Of a DNA stretch of 64,000 nucleotides, positions 33,934-41,060 are shown piece by piece. Both the position numbers and the translations under genes were made by a program. The notes under the pieces are model-generated. The model was not told where the DNA came from. It saw only the letters and a program-made list of their open reading frames with translations, and did no database searches. Numbering within the stretch: position 1 is the first letter of the stretch; each line of letters starts with the position of its first letter. The stretch spans positions 248,001-312,000 of the forward strand of contig JAHBSK010000004.1 of the NCBI GenBank assembly GCA_019639175.1, given 5' to 3'. Source of the DNA: Acidobacteriota bacterium (GTDB lineage Bacteria > Acidobacteriota > Blastocatellia > Pyrinomonadales > Pyrinomonadaceae).

Positions 33934-34018
33934 ATTACGGGCAGAAACGCGAGTGTTAACGAGCGTGCAATAGAGTACACGCTTGACGCACGCTTCCTAA
34001 CGGTCGCGTTTCCGCCCA
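33934..34018. repeat. Palindromic family J repeat upstream of the BMC-H gene
   Basis: CGGGCAGAAACGCGAGTGTT AACGAGCGTGC pairs imperfectly with GCACGCTTCCTAACGGTCGC GTTTCCGCCC, making a long hairpin about 20 bp before the BMC-H start. It would lie in the leader of the shell gene transcript or separate it from parE. AAGGAG at 34023-34028 is the BMC-H ribosome-binding site. Confidence 0.65.
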
Positions 34019-34037
34019 AAACCAAGGAGCAAACTAA

Positions 34038-34316
34038 ATGCAGGAAGCATTGGGAATGGTCGAGACAAAGGGTCTCGTGGCAATGATAGAAGCGGCAGAC
34101 GCAATGGTAAAGGCCGCCAACGTCCAACTGGTCGGTTATGAAAAGATCGGCGCAGGGTTTGTGACAGCGATAGTCCGCGGCGACGTTGCGGCAGTAAAGG
34201 CCGCGACCGATGCAGGAGCCGCCGCCGCGCGCCGCGTTGGCGAACTGGTCAGCGTTCACGTCATCCCGCGTCCGCACTCGAGCGTTGACGAGCGTTTGCC
34301 GGTCGTGATCAAGTAG
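34038..34316 (+). CDS. BMC-H hexameric microcompartment shell protein
   Basis: A 92-residue single BMC domain. [60 protein letters not shown] (quoted in blocks) is a full match to EutM/CcmK/PduA-type proteins, with the GAG/GxxT pore region. Such proteins form hexamers tiling the facets of a protein shell around metabolic enzymes. Strong AAGGAG upstream. It is the only BMC-H in the window; functional shells usually need one or more such paralogues plus BMC-P vertices, which follow. Confidence 0.96.
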   Translation: MQEALGMVETKGLVAMIEAADAMVKAANVQLVGYEKIGAGFVTAIVRGDVAAVKAATDAGAAAARRVGELVSVHVIPRPHSSVDERLPVVIK

Positions 34317-34389
34317 GCGGTCGGCTGTAGGCAGCAGGCGGTCAGTCCGCCTTTTCTGCCAACTGCAAACTGCCAACCGCTAACCCTCT

Positions 34390-34671
34390 ATGATAATAGG
34401 ACGCATTTTAGGCACGGTCGTATCGACCCAAAAGGACGAGCGCCTGCAGGGCAAAAAGCTGCTCATTGTCCGGCCCGTCAACCTTGACGGCACGGATCAG
34501 AGCGGCTATGTCGTTGCGGTCGATACGGTCGGCGCCGGTTTTCACGAAAAAGTGATAGTCGTTGGCGGCTCGTCGGCCCGCCTTGCCGAAGGCAACAAGG
34601 ATTGCCCCGTCGATTCGGCGATAATCGGCGTAATAGACACCATCGACCTTACATCCGAAAAAGGCCGCTGA
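34390..34671 (+). CDS. EutN/CcmL-type pentameric shell protein (BMC-P), first copy
   Basis: A 93-residue BMC-P protein starting MIIGRILGTVVSTQKDERLQ GKKLLIVRPV, with the VAVDTVGAGFHEKVIVVGGS and DSAIIGVIDTIDL conserved segments. BMC-P pentamers close the vertices of the shell. This is the first of three different BMC-P genes in the locus, an arrangement typical of the Planctomycetes-Verrucomicrobia (PVM)-like and Haliangium-type microcompartments. It is separated from the BMC-H gene by 73 bp containing a small imperfect hairpin. Confidence 0.94.
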   Translation: MIIGRILGTVVSTQKDERLQGKKLLIVRPVNLDGTDQSGYVVAVDTVGAGFHEKVIVVGGSSARLAEGNKDCPVDSAIIGVIDTIDLTSEKGR

Positions 34672-34694
34672 GTGTCACACATTCCTTCATCACG

Positions 34695-35090
34695 ATGTTT
34701 TCCGGTAACAAAGATCAGGCTGCTTTGACCGTCATCCGGGTTTTGCTCGCGGCGGTGATGTTCATTCACGGAGCGGCGAGGATATCGAACGGGACGGTCG
34801 GCGGTTTTGGTGAATATCTTGGGTCACAGGGTTTTCCGCTCGGGTTCTATATCGCGTGGGCGATAACGCTTTTTGAATTGGTGGGCAGCGTGATGCTGGC
34901 AGTCGGTTTTTATGCATGGATCGTCGCTCTGGTGTTTGCCCTGCAGCTTATCGTCGGTGTTTATATGGTCCATTGGAAAGAGGGCTGGTTCGTGGTCGGA
35001 GCGGGACGTAACGGTATGGAATTCAGCTTAGTACTGATAGTTTCGCTTCTCGCCATCGCTTATTCGACATATAAACGTCCCGGAAAATAA
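34695..35090 (+). CDS. DoxX family membrane protein
   Basis: A 131-residue protein from ATG 34695 with four membrane helices: ALTVIRVLLAAVMFIHGAAR, LGFYIAWAITLFELVGSVML, WIVALVFALQLIVGVYMVHW and SLVLIVSLLAIAYSTY. The HGAARI and FGEYLGSQGFPLG segments match DoxX/DoxD-like quinone-linked oxidoreductase subunits. It sits inside the shell gene cluster, overlapping the next BMC-P start by one base (TAATG), so it is translated with it. Its link to a cytosolic microcompartment is unexpected; redox coupling to the membrane quinone pool is one possible reading. Confidence 0.85.
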   Translation: MFSGNKDQAALTVIRVLLAAVMFIHGAARISNGTVGGFGEYLGSQGFPLGFYIAWAITLFELVGSVMLAVGFYAWIVALVFALQLIVGVYMVHWKEGWFVVGAGRNGMEFSLVLIVSLLAIAYSTYKRPGK

Positions 35091-35365
35091 TGCAGATAGC
35101 ACGCGTAATCGGAAACGTCGTCTCGACCGTAAAGAACGAAGCTCTTCACGGCCGAAAGATGCTTATCGTCCAAACGCTGGACGCCGATCTGAACGACAAG
35201 GGCAAACCGATGATCGCTCTCGACGCGGTCGGTGCGGGTGTAGGCGAACTCGTGTTCTGGTGTCGCGGCAAAGAGGCATCGTTCCCTTTCAAACGCGACG
35301 AAACGCCGACAGATTGCACGATTGTCGGGATAATTGATTCAGAGGAACATGTGAGGAAAGTCTAG
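35090..35365 (+). CDS. EutN/CcmL-type pentameric shell protein (BMC-P), second copy
   Basis: A 91-residue BMC-P protein: MQIARVIGNVVSTVKNEALH, GRKMLIVQTLDADLNDKGKP, IALDAVGAGVGELVFWCRGK and TIVGIIDSEEHV. The start overlaps the DoxX stop codon. Its GELVFWCRGKEASFPFK segment, with a Trp-Cys pair, differs from the other two copies, suggesting a specialised vertex or interface. Ends before a stretch containing GGAGTC and ATAGG-type repeats. Confidence 0.93.
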   Translation: MQIARVIGNVVSTVKNEALHGRKMLIVQTLDADLNDKGKPMIALDAVGAGVGELVFWCRGKEASFPFKRDETPTDCTIVGIIDSEEHVRKV

Positions 35366-35454
35366 GAAGTCTTGACAGTCCGGGGAGTCTTGACAGTCTC
35401 CGGGTTTATATAGGTCATATACGTCCTATATGTCTCATATACCAGATCGAATAT

Positions 35455-35727
35455 ATGCTGATCGCACGTGTAATAGGCAATGTGGTGGCAACGCAAAAGA
35501 ACCAGCGTTACGAGGGTTCGCGGATAATGCTCTGCCGACAGATCACTCCCGAAGGCGATGACATGGATTACACCTGCCTCGCTCTTGATTCCGTCAACGC
35601 TGGTGAAGGCGACATCGTCGTGATAGCACAGGAAGGCTGGTCGGCCTCGACCGCCGCCACCGGCAAACCCGGAGCCGCGATAGACTCGGCGATCGTCGGC
35701 GTAGTGGACAAGATCGAATTGCTTTAG
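35455..35727 (+). CDS. EutN/CcmL-type pentameric shell protein (BMC-P), third copy
   Basis: A 90-residue BMC-P protein: MLIARVIGNVVATQKNQRYE, GSRIMLCRQITPEGDDMDYT, LALDSVNAGEGDIVVIAQEG and DSAIVGVVDKIELL. It is as far from the first and second copies as they are from each other, so the three are old paralogues rather than a recent duplication. The 89 bp before it contain ATAGGTCATATACGTCCTAT-like repeats, similar to those near 12900. Confidence 0.94.
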   Translation: MLIARVIGNVVATQKNQRYEGSRIMLCRQITPEGDDMDYTCLALDSVNAGEGDIVVIAQEGWSASTAATGKPGAAIDSAIVGVVDKIELL

Positions 35728-35740
35728 AGCATTTATATAT

Positions 35741-35956
35741 CTAACAGTTGTCAGTGTTTAAGTTAATAGTTTTTAGTTTTTTCTGAGACGAACTGATAAC
35801 TTTTAACTACACAACTATTAACTGTTAGAAAATTGAATTATGGAAGAAAACCGCAGTTTTATTTTCTTCCTAACAGTTGTCAGTTCAATAGTTTTCAGTT
35901 TTTAGTTCTTTTGAGACAAACTGACAACTTGAAACTATATAACTGCTAACTGTTAG
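35741..35956. repeat. Two tandem copies of dispersed palindrome family C
   Basis: Copy 1 (35741-35828) starts CTAACAGTTGTCAG and ends AACTATTAACTGTTAG; copy 2 (35870-35956) starts CTAACAGTTGTCAG and ends AACTGCTAACTGTTAG. Each folds into a long hairpin. Other copies lie at 48255, 56173 and 62912. They separate the last BMC-P gene from the four-helix-bundle gene. Confidence 0.85.
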
Positions 35957-35964
35957 ATAAAATT

Positions 35965-36318
35965 ATGACAAAAAGTATCGCTCTGGAAAAAGCCATTAAG
36001 TTCGCACTCAGGATAATCAAACTCTATAAATACCTTACCGAGGAAAAGAAAGAGTTTATCTTAAGCAAGCAATTGCTGTTGTCAGGGACGCATGTGGCGA
36101 AATATGTGAAAGCAGCAACGGTTGCCGAAAATCGTGCTGCTTTCAGCTCTAATATGTTTAAGGGGATGCAGATGGCATCGGATGCGGAGCTTTGGCTGTT
36201 TCTTTTAAATGAGGGCGAATGGCTTGAAGACGACTATTACCGATCGGTCAACGAAGATTGCGTCGAGATGATCAAAATAACCTCACGTATAGCAAAAACA
36301 TCGAGAGACAATGACTGA
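35965..36318 (+). CDS. Four-helix bundle protein (S23/avd-like)
   Basis: A 117-residue helical protein: SIALEKAIKFALRIIKLYKY, KEFILSKQLLLSGTHVAKYV, SSNMFKGMQMASDAELWLFL and EDCVEMIKITSRIAK. This is the four-helix bundle family related to S23 rRNA-intervening-sequence proteins and to diversity-generating retroelement accessory Avd; the sub-type here (SGTHVAKYVKAATVA replacing the usual SxxxNIAEG) is divergent. Function unknown. Its 3' end overlaps the next gene by 8 bp, so the two are probably cotranslated. It begins 9 bp after a family C palindrome. Confidence 0.8.
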   Translation: MTKSIALEKAIKFALRIIKLYKYLTEEKKEFILSKQLLLSGTHVAKYVKAATVAENRAAFSSNMFKGMQMASDAELWLFLLNEGEWLEDDYYRSVNEDCVEMIKITSRIAKTSRDND

Positions 36319-36556
36319 ACTTTCAGCGATAAAAACAGCGCTTGACGACATTGCCGCCCGGCTTGACCGGCTTGAGGCCTCACAGGCAATGCCGTCAAAG
36401 CAACAGTTTCAGCACCCTTCGCTGGAAAAATTCGCCATTGCCGAGGCGATTGCGGATGAGGTCTTTGCCGCCCAGGGCAAAGAAAAGGCCTGTACGTTCG
36501 AGCCGAACGACAAGCCTTGCGATCATTGTTCGATGTGCAGTTCCCGAGGGTTCTGA
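36311..36556 (+). CDS. Small protein with amphipathic helix and C-terminal Cys cluster
   Basis: An 81-residue protein I cannot assign. Residues 1-24 form a short coiled coil (LSAIKTALDDIAARLDRLEA). After a linker (MPSKQQFQHP), residues about 36-55 (SLEKFAIAEAIADEVFAAQG) form an amphipathic helix similar in style to BMC encapsulation peptides. The C-terminus has five Cys: CTFEPNDKPCDHCSMCSSRG, a likely Zn or Fe-S site. It overlaps the four-helix gene and ends the plus-strand run that began with rex; it faces lemA end-to-end with 1 bp between stops. It may be a microcompartment-associated cargo or adaptor, an inference from position and helix only. Confidence 0.65.
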   Translation: MTELSAIKTALDDIAARLDRLEASQAMPSKQQFQHPSLEKFAIAEAIADEVFAAQGKEKACTFEPNDKPCDHCSMCSSRGF

Positions 36557-36557
36557 C

Positions 36558-37178
36558 CTAATTCGTCGGACGCCTCAGCGAATTTGCATCGCCAACCGTC
36601 GGAGCCTGTCTCGCACCTTCATCCGCCTGAAAGAACGGTTCTTCCTTAAATCCAAGCAAACCCGCTGTCAGCACTGCCGGAAAAGAATTACGCGTCGTAT
36701 TGTAGTCTGTTACCGCGTCGTTAAAGTCGATACGGGTGGTGTTTATGCGGTTCTCCGTACCGGAAAGCTCATCCTGAACCTTCAGAAATGCCTCGCTCGA
36801 ACGCAATTGCGGGTAATTTTCCTGCAAACTCAGCAAACGGCCTATCGTCCCGCCAAAACTGTTGTTGGCGTCTATGACGGCCTGACGCTGTTCTGGTGTT
36901 TTGTCGCCGCCTTCGGCCTGTCCCGGAGCCTGTGCGGCATTCAACAGACGCGAACGCGCATCTGCGATCTGCCCGAAAACTTCCTGTTCCTGAACGCCTG
37001 ACATTTTGGCCGTTTCGACCAGATTCGGTATCAGGTCGGCGCGACGCTGCATGGCGCTTTCAACGTTTGCCCACTTGCCCTTTACGTTCTGCTGTTTGGC
37101 GGTCAGTTCGTTATAGCTGCATCCGCTAAGCCCGATGGCCGCGAACAACGCAATGCTCAATAATATCGCTCTTTTCAT
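36558..37178 (-). CDS. lemA: LemA family lipoprotein
   Basis: A 206-residue protein with a lipoprotein signal (AAIGLSGCSYNELTAKQQNV; LSGC). The LemA hallmarks are VKGKWANVESAMQRRADLIP NLVETAKM, a helical middle with EQRQAVIDANNSFGGTIGRL, LLSLQENYPQLRSSEAFLKV QDELSGTENRI, and FNDAVTDYNTTRNSFPAVLT. LemA proteins are periplasmic or membrane-attached and of unclear function, nearly always next to a TPM-domain gene, as here. The C-terminal ADEGARQAPTVGDANSLRRP is extra. Confidence 0.93.
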   Translation of the reverse strand: MKRAILLSIALFAAIGLSGCSYNELTAKQQNVKGKWANVESAMQRRADLIPNLVETAKMSGVQEQEVFGQIADARSRLLNAAQAPGQAEGGDKTPEQRQAVIDANNSFGGTIGRLLSLQENYPQLRSSEAFLKVQDELSGTENRINTTRIDFNDAVTDYNTTRNSFPAVLTAGLLGFKEEPFFQADEGARQAPTVGDANSLRRPTN

Positions 37179-37257
37179 ATTCTTCTCCTTCTGTCCTGTC
37201 AGAGGCTGATATACATATAAAATATCTGCTATCTTACCACTAATTTTCCTAAAAAAG

Positions 37258-37983
37258 TCACTGTTCCGTCATCTTTGCATTATCTATGGCTTTTATCACC
37301 TTTTCGATCTGTTCCAGATAATCGCCAAAGAGCCTGTTGGCTTCGGCCTCATCCAAATTATCTGCATAGTCGGTCTTTCGCAGTTTCAAAATGCGGTCGA
37401 AAGGCTCTGCGTCAAGGCCAAAATGCTTTTCGGCAAGGGCCAATATCTCAGGTTTGGTCACGGGCGGTTCGATGCCGAAAAGCAGCAGCGACGCGGCAAA
37501 CAACGCCGAAAAACTGGTCAGGCTCTCTCCCATCAGACGTTTCAGGCCGTCGGCGGATTCGGACGCCGGAATATACTGTCGCCGAATGAGCAGCAGTTTG
37601 CTGCGAAGCTCATACTCTATCTGATGTCGAAGAAAATCGTCATGAACCTCAACGCCCTCAAGCACGTCAGGCCCGTAAAGCACCTTGTGCGCCTTTTGCA
37701 TCTGATGAAACTCTATCGGAAAAACATCGGCTCCTCCGCGTATCTCCTCGACCGTGAAATAGACCGGTACCGGATGGCCGAGCTTGTGCCATTCGCGGAC
37801 GCATGCGTTCGCCTCGCGCAGGTCGGCGGGTGTGATGCGTTCCAATACGATAAGGATGTTGTAGTCCGATTTTTGCAGGATAAAATCGCCCGCCGCCGCC
37901 GAACCGTAAAGGACAACGGACACAAGATTTTTGCCGTGCGTCGCCTTTAGGTCGTCAATGAATGGTTGAAAATGTTCTCTCAT
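37258..37983 (-). CDS. Nucleotidyltransferase-fold protein, possibly catalytically altered
   Basis: A 241-residue soluble protein. Its N-terminal Pol-beta-type core is VVLYGSAAAGDFILQKSDYN ILIVLE: the GS motif is present, but the usual DxD is DYN, so the second metal-binding Asp is replaced by Asn. A third acidic residue may be in VPVYFTVEEI. The C-terminal half (RHQIEYELRSKLLLIRRQYI; MGESLTSFSALFAASLLLFG) is helical and HEPN-like. It lies between TPM and lemA genes in the same operon. Role unknown; it may be a regulator or nucleotide-binding protein rather than a transferase. Confidence 0.72.
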   Translation of the reverse strand: MREHFQPFIDDLKATHGKNLVSVVLYGSAAAGDFILQKSDYNILIVLERITPADLREANACVREWHKLGHPVPVYFTVEEIRGGADVFPIEFHQMQKAHKVLYGPDVLEGVEVHDDFLRHQIEYELRSKLLLIRRQYIPASESADGLKRLMGESLTSFSALFAASLLLFGIEPPVTKPEILALAEKHFGLDAEPFDRILKLRKTDYADNLDEAEANRLFGDYLEQIEKVIKAIDNAKMTEQ

Positions 37984-38031
37984 CTTAAGATAACCTCCGA
38001 CACAAAAAAGGGCCGGAAATGATAAATGCCC

Positions 38032-38895
38032 TTACCAGCCGCCGCCTGCTCCGCCGCCGCCAAAATCGCCGCCGCCGCCAAATCCGCCCCAATCGGAACC
38101 ACCGCCGCCCCATCCGCTGTCCCATGATGAACTGCCGGATGAACTGCCCGATCCGCCGAGGATTATCCACGGCAGAACGCTGCCGCCGCCACCGCCAAAT
38201 CCGCCGCCGCCCCAGCGGTCATGATCGTCCTTGCTCTTTCCGCGATTCTGCCTGTTGCTTGCCGAGATGAGCAGAACAACGAAGAGTATGATCGCCAGAC
38301 AGCAGAAAACTGAGAACCAGGAAACCCCGTCACTGTCGGTCGCGGTCGAAACAGGCGGCGGAGCGGTCCCGTCGTGGTGCGATTGATACGTCTGGATATA
38401 CGCCTCGACCGTATCGTTTATGCCTTTTGAATAATTTCCTTTTTTGAATTCGGGAACCAGATAGCTCCGCTGAAGACTGCCGACAACGCCGTCGGGCAGT
38501 TCGTCCTCGAGGTCTTTGCTGACGTGGGTGAAATATTTGCGGTCGTCAATGGCAATAAAAAGCAAGGCCGCCGGATTGTCATCCGCTGTGGAACCAATGC
38601 CCCAGCCGCGCGCGACCGCCAGCGAATAATCAAAAATATCGCGGCTGCCGGTCGTCCTGACAACGGCAACGGCTATTTCAACGCCCGAATCCGTTTTGAA
38701 ATTGCGCAGACGGTCTTCGAGCTTTGCCTTGGTCGCGGAGTCGATAACACCGGCGTAATCATTGACATGGCCGGCCGGTTTGGGCAGTGGCGATCCACTG
38801 CCGGACGTTTGCCCGAAAACCGGCTCGCTCGCGCCCATAAACACGACCGCCGCGAGCAGAGCATACAATGATATTGTTCGGAAACGGTGTCTCAT
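38032..38895 (-). CDS. TPM domain protein (YgcG/Psb32-like), exported
   Basis: A 287-residue protein from ATG 38895 (AAAGG 9 nt upstream). The signal peptide is RTISLYALLAAVVFMGASEP; the TPM domain starts at VNDYAGVIDSATKAKLEDRL and includes GVEIAVAVVRTTGSRDIFDY, GWGIGSTADDNPAALLFIAI and DDRKYFTHVSKDLEDELPDG. One membrane segment (FSVFCCLAIILFVVLLISAS) comes before a glycine-rich tail ending GGGGAGGGW. TPM proteins may bind metals or have phosphatase activity; in plants a relative aids photosystem II repair. Cotranscribed with the nucleotidyltransferase-like and lemA genes. Confidence 0.9.
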   Translation of the reverse strand: MRHRFRTISLYALLAAVVFMGASEPVFGQTSGSGSPLPKPAGHVNDYAGVIDSATKAKLEDRLRNFKTDSGVEIAVAVVRTTGSRDIFDYSLAVARGWGIGSTADDNPAALLFIAIDDRKYFTHVSKDLEDELPDGVVGSLQRSYLVPEFKKGNYSKGINDTVEAYIQTYQSHHDGTAPPPVSTATDSDGVSWFSVFCCLAIILFVVLLISASNRQNRGKSKDDHDRWGGGGFGGGGGSVLPWIILGGSGSSSGSSSWDSGWGGGGSDWGGFGGGGDFGGGGAGGGW

Positions 38896-38946
38896 CAAAA
38901 AAACCTTTGGCAATAATTGTGTCAGATATGTATGAAATACGAAAGT

Positions 38947-40812
38947 TTAAATGCTGAAGTTCCGTGGCTCCGCCTTTTTTACCTCGACTATTTCCGCACG
39001 AAAAAGCCGCAGCACTTTACGAACTTCGGGCAGCGAACGGGCATATTCGGCAAGCTGTTCCGGCGTCGGGTCGGGCGGCAAAATTACGGGTTCCGCCGGG
39101 CCTTCGTCATCAAAAACAGGCGGAGCGAAAGCGGCCAGGTCGCGGGCGCGAGCCTCGGCATCAATATGGCGTTCATTGCCGTTCGGACGGTCGCTCAAAA
39201 GCGGGCTGACAATTTGTTTAATTCCGCGGATCGGGGCGATCACATCGCCGGTTTCTTCCAGCTTTGCCTCATAGGCGTCGTCAAGCCGGGCGTCGTCGTA
39301 ATGTTCCAGTTCGGCGGCAGTTCGAGGGATCAGCTTTGACGGCATTTCGCCCACGAACGAAAGATCGACCGATGGCGGCTGACCGTCCGGCAAAGGCGGT
39401 TCTTCGACCGGAGGAACGTCTTCCCATGGCGGCGGTTCTTCCCACGGCGGCGGTTCGGGCAATGACGGTTCTTCGGGCGGTTCGGGCGGTTTCGGCAAAG
39501 GCGGTTTTGCCGGCGGCAGATCTTTTTTTGGCTCCGGTTCAGCGGGATCGGCCGGACGCGGTGCAGACTCAGAATTTAAAGTTTTTTTTTCCGCGATGGC
39601 AGGTGCGGCGGCTCGGACGGCGGCCTCTGTTTTTACCGACGGCTGTTCGCCGCCGACAAGCGCGTTCAGGCGTTCGAGCAGTTCCTCGACCGCAACAAGG
39701 CGACGCATTTCCGCCATTTTTACAAGGCCGAGTTCGAGCGTGATACGCGGCTGTGTGGAATCCTTCAGTTTTGATTCGGTCTCGGCAATGGCGTTAAAAA
39801 ACCTGACCAGATCGGAACCGGAAAGCGGTTCTGCCAGAGCGGCGAGGTCATCTTTGGAAACCGCTGCCGAACCGAGAAGTTCGTCATCGTCACCGGCGAC
39901 CTTGAAAACCGTCAGATCGCGAATAAGCGAGAGCAGATCGCGGCAAAAATTGCGCAGGTCGCGGCCCGTGGCGACCATCTCGTCAACTATCCTGAGTGCC
40001 GCTTTCGGTTCGTTGTCGATCATCGACCGAACGACCGCGACAAGCGTGTCGGACGAGGTCATGCCGAGAGCATTGATAACGTCCTGAACGTCGATCGCCT
40101 CGCCGGAAAAACTGATCACCTGATCGAAATTTGACTGGGCGTCACGCATCGAACCTTCGCCCGAACGCGCGACTTCGTTCAAAGCCGCATCAGTGACGTT
40201 TACACCTTCGGCATCGGCTATCAGCCGCAAGCGGTCAAAAATCTTCTGCCTAGAGATCGTACGGAAAAGAAATTCCTGACAGCGCGAGGTTATCGTTTCG
40301 GGAACCTTGTGCAGTTCGGTCGTCGCCATGATGAAAACGACATTTGGCGGCGGTTCTTCGAGCGTTTTCAGCAACGCGTTGAAGGACGAGGTGGAAAGCA
40401 TGTGAACCTCGTCGATGATAAAGACCTTGTTGCGGTCGCGGGCCGGTTTTACGTTGATACCGTCGAGGATGATGTCGCGGATCTTATCGACCTGTGTGTT
40501 CGACGCGGCGTCAAATTCCAGCACGTCGATGGAACGGCTCTCGGATATTTCCAGACACGACGGACACTGATCCGTGTCGGTCGTTTTGCACGGAAACGCG
40601 GTCGGCTTTTCGGCCTTGTGACAATTCAGAGCCTTTGCCAAAAGCCTTGCGGACGTAGTTTTGCCCACGCCGCGTGCCCCGGAAAACAAATATGCGTGAT
40701 GCAGACGGTCATGCTCTATCGCGTTGCGCAGCGTCTGCGTAACGTGTTCCTGGCCGGTGACCTCGTCAAAAGCCTGCGGCCGCCATTTTCGGGCAATGAC
40801 CTGATAAGACAT
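38947..40812 (-). CDS. dnaX: DNA polymerase III subunit gamma/tau
   Basis: A 621-residue clamp-loader subunit. Walker A is YLFSGARGVGKTTSARLLAK, a four-Cys zinc module follows (ALNCHKAEKPTAFPCKTTDT, CPSCLEI), Walker B is KVFIIDEVHMLSTSSFNALL, and SRC motif is PETITSRCQEFLFRTI. Domain III ends near residue 390. After it comes a proline-rich linker (for example PLPKPPEPPEEPSLPEPPPW) and a C-terminal tau domain. At codons 408-411 an A9 run occurs (separate entry). The gene is preceded upstream by family A palindrome copy 2. Confidence 0.96.
   Translation of the reverse strand: MSYQVIARKWRPQAFDEVTGQEHVTQTLRNAIEHDRLHHAYLFSGARGVGKTTSARLLAKALNCHKAEKPTAFPCKTTDTDQCPSCLEISESRSIDVLEFDAASNTQVDKIRDIILDGINVKPARDRNKVFIIDEVHMLSTSSFNALLKTLEEPPPNVVFIMATTELHKVPETITSRCQEFLFRTISRQKIFDRLRLIADAEGVNVTDAALNEVARSGEGSMRDAQSNFDQVISFSGEAIDVQDVINALGMTSSDTLVAVVRSMIDNEPKAALRIVDEMVATGRDLRNFCRDLLSLIRDLTVFKVAGDDDELLGSAAVSKDDLAALAEPLSGSDLVRFFNAIAETESKLKDSTQPRITLELGLVKMAEMRRLVAVEELLERLNALVGGEQPSVKTEAAVRAAAPAIAEKKTLNSESAPRPADPAEPEPKKDLPPAKPPLPKPPEPPEEPSLPEPPPWEEPPPWEDVPPVEEPPLPDGQPPSVDLSFVGEMPSKLIPRTAAELEHYDDARLDDAYEAKLEETGDVIAPIRGIKQIVSPLLSDRPNGNERHIDAEARARDLAAFAPPVFDDEGPAEPVILPPDPTPEQLAEYARSLPEVRKVLRLFRAEIVEVKKAEPRNFSI
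39582..39590 (-). promoter_or_regulatory. A9 slippage tract in dnaX
   Basis: The coding strand reads GCG GAA AAA AAA ACT TTA AAT (nine A). With ten A the frame gives Glu-Lys-Lys-Asn-Phe-Lys-Phe-stop (TGA); with eight A it gives Glu-Lys-Lys-Leu-stop (TAA). A slip in either direction therefore ends the protein at residue 411-414, just after domain III. This is the layout of the Thermus dnaX transcriptional slippage site (A9), which yields gamma and tau. Confidence 0.7.
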
Positions 40813-40861
40813 GAATGTAAATTGTAAATCGGAACGCCGGAATTGCCAAAGTCAGAACCGA

Positions 40862-40994
40862 ATCTCTGAAAAGGTCTCTTTCTGTGTCTTCATTCTGTGC
40901 GTTCTGTGTTCGAAATCCTGTAAATACAGGAAATACCACAGAATACACAGACAAAAAACCGAAATACACAGATCAGTCCCGACTTTTCAGATAT
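40862..40994. repeat. Dispersed palindrome family A, copy 2 (reverse orientation)
   Basis: Outer arms ATCTCTGAAAAGGTC / GACTTTTCAGATAT, inner arms GTTCTGTGTTCG / AATACCACAGAATA, centre CCTGTAAATACAGG. It lies upstream of dnaX (minus) and downstream of the minus-strand gene at 41061-41840. Confidence 0.8.
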
Positions 40995-41060
40995 ATTCTA
41001 AATATTTTGATACGATAGTGTCAGGAGCAGAAATGACCGAGGCGTGTCCGCTGCGGTTTC

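Noticed and set aside
35965..36318. rRNA intervening-sequence (S23) protein
   Set aside because: No rRNA gene is in the window, and the family is commonly found outside rRNA.
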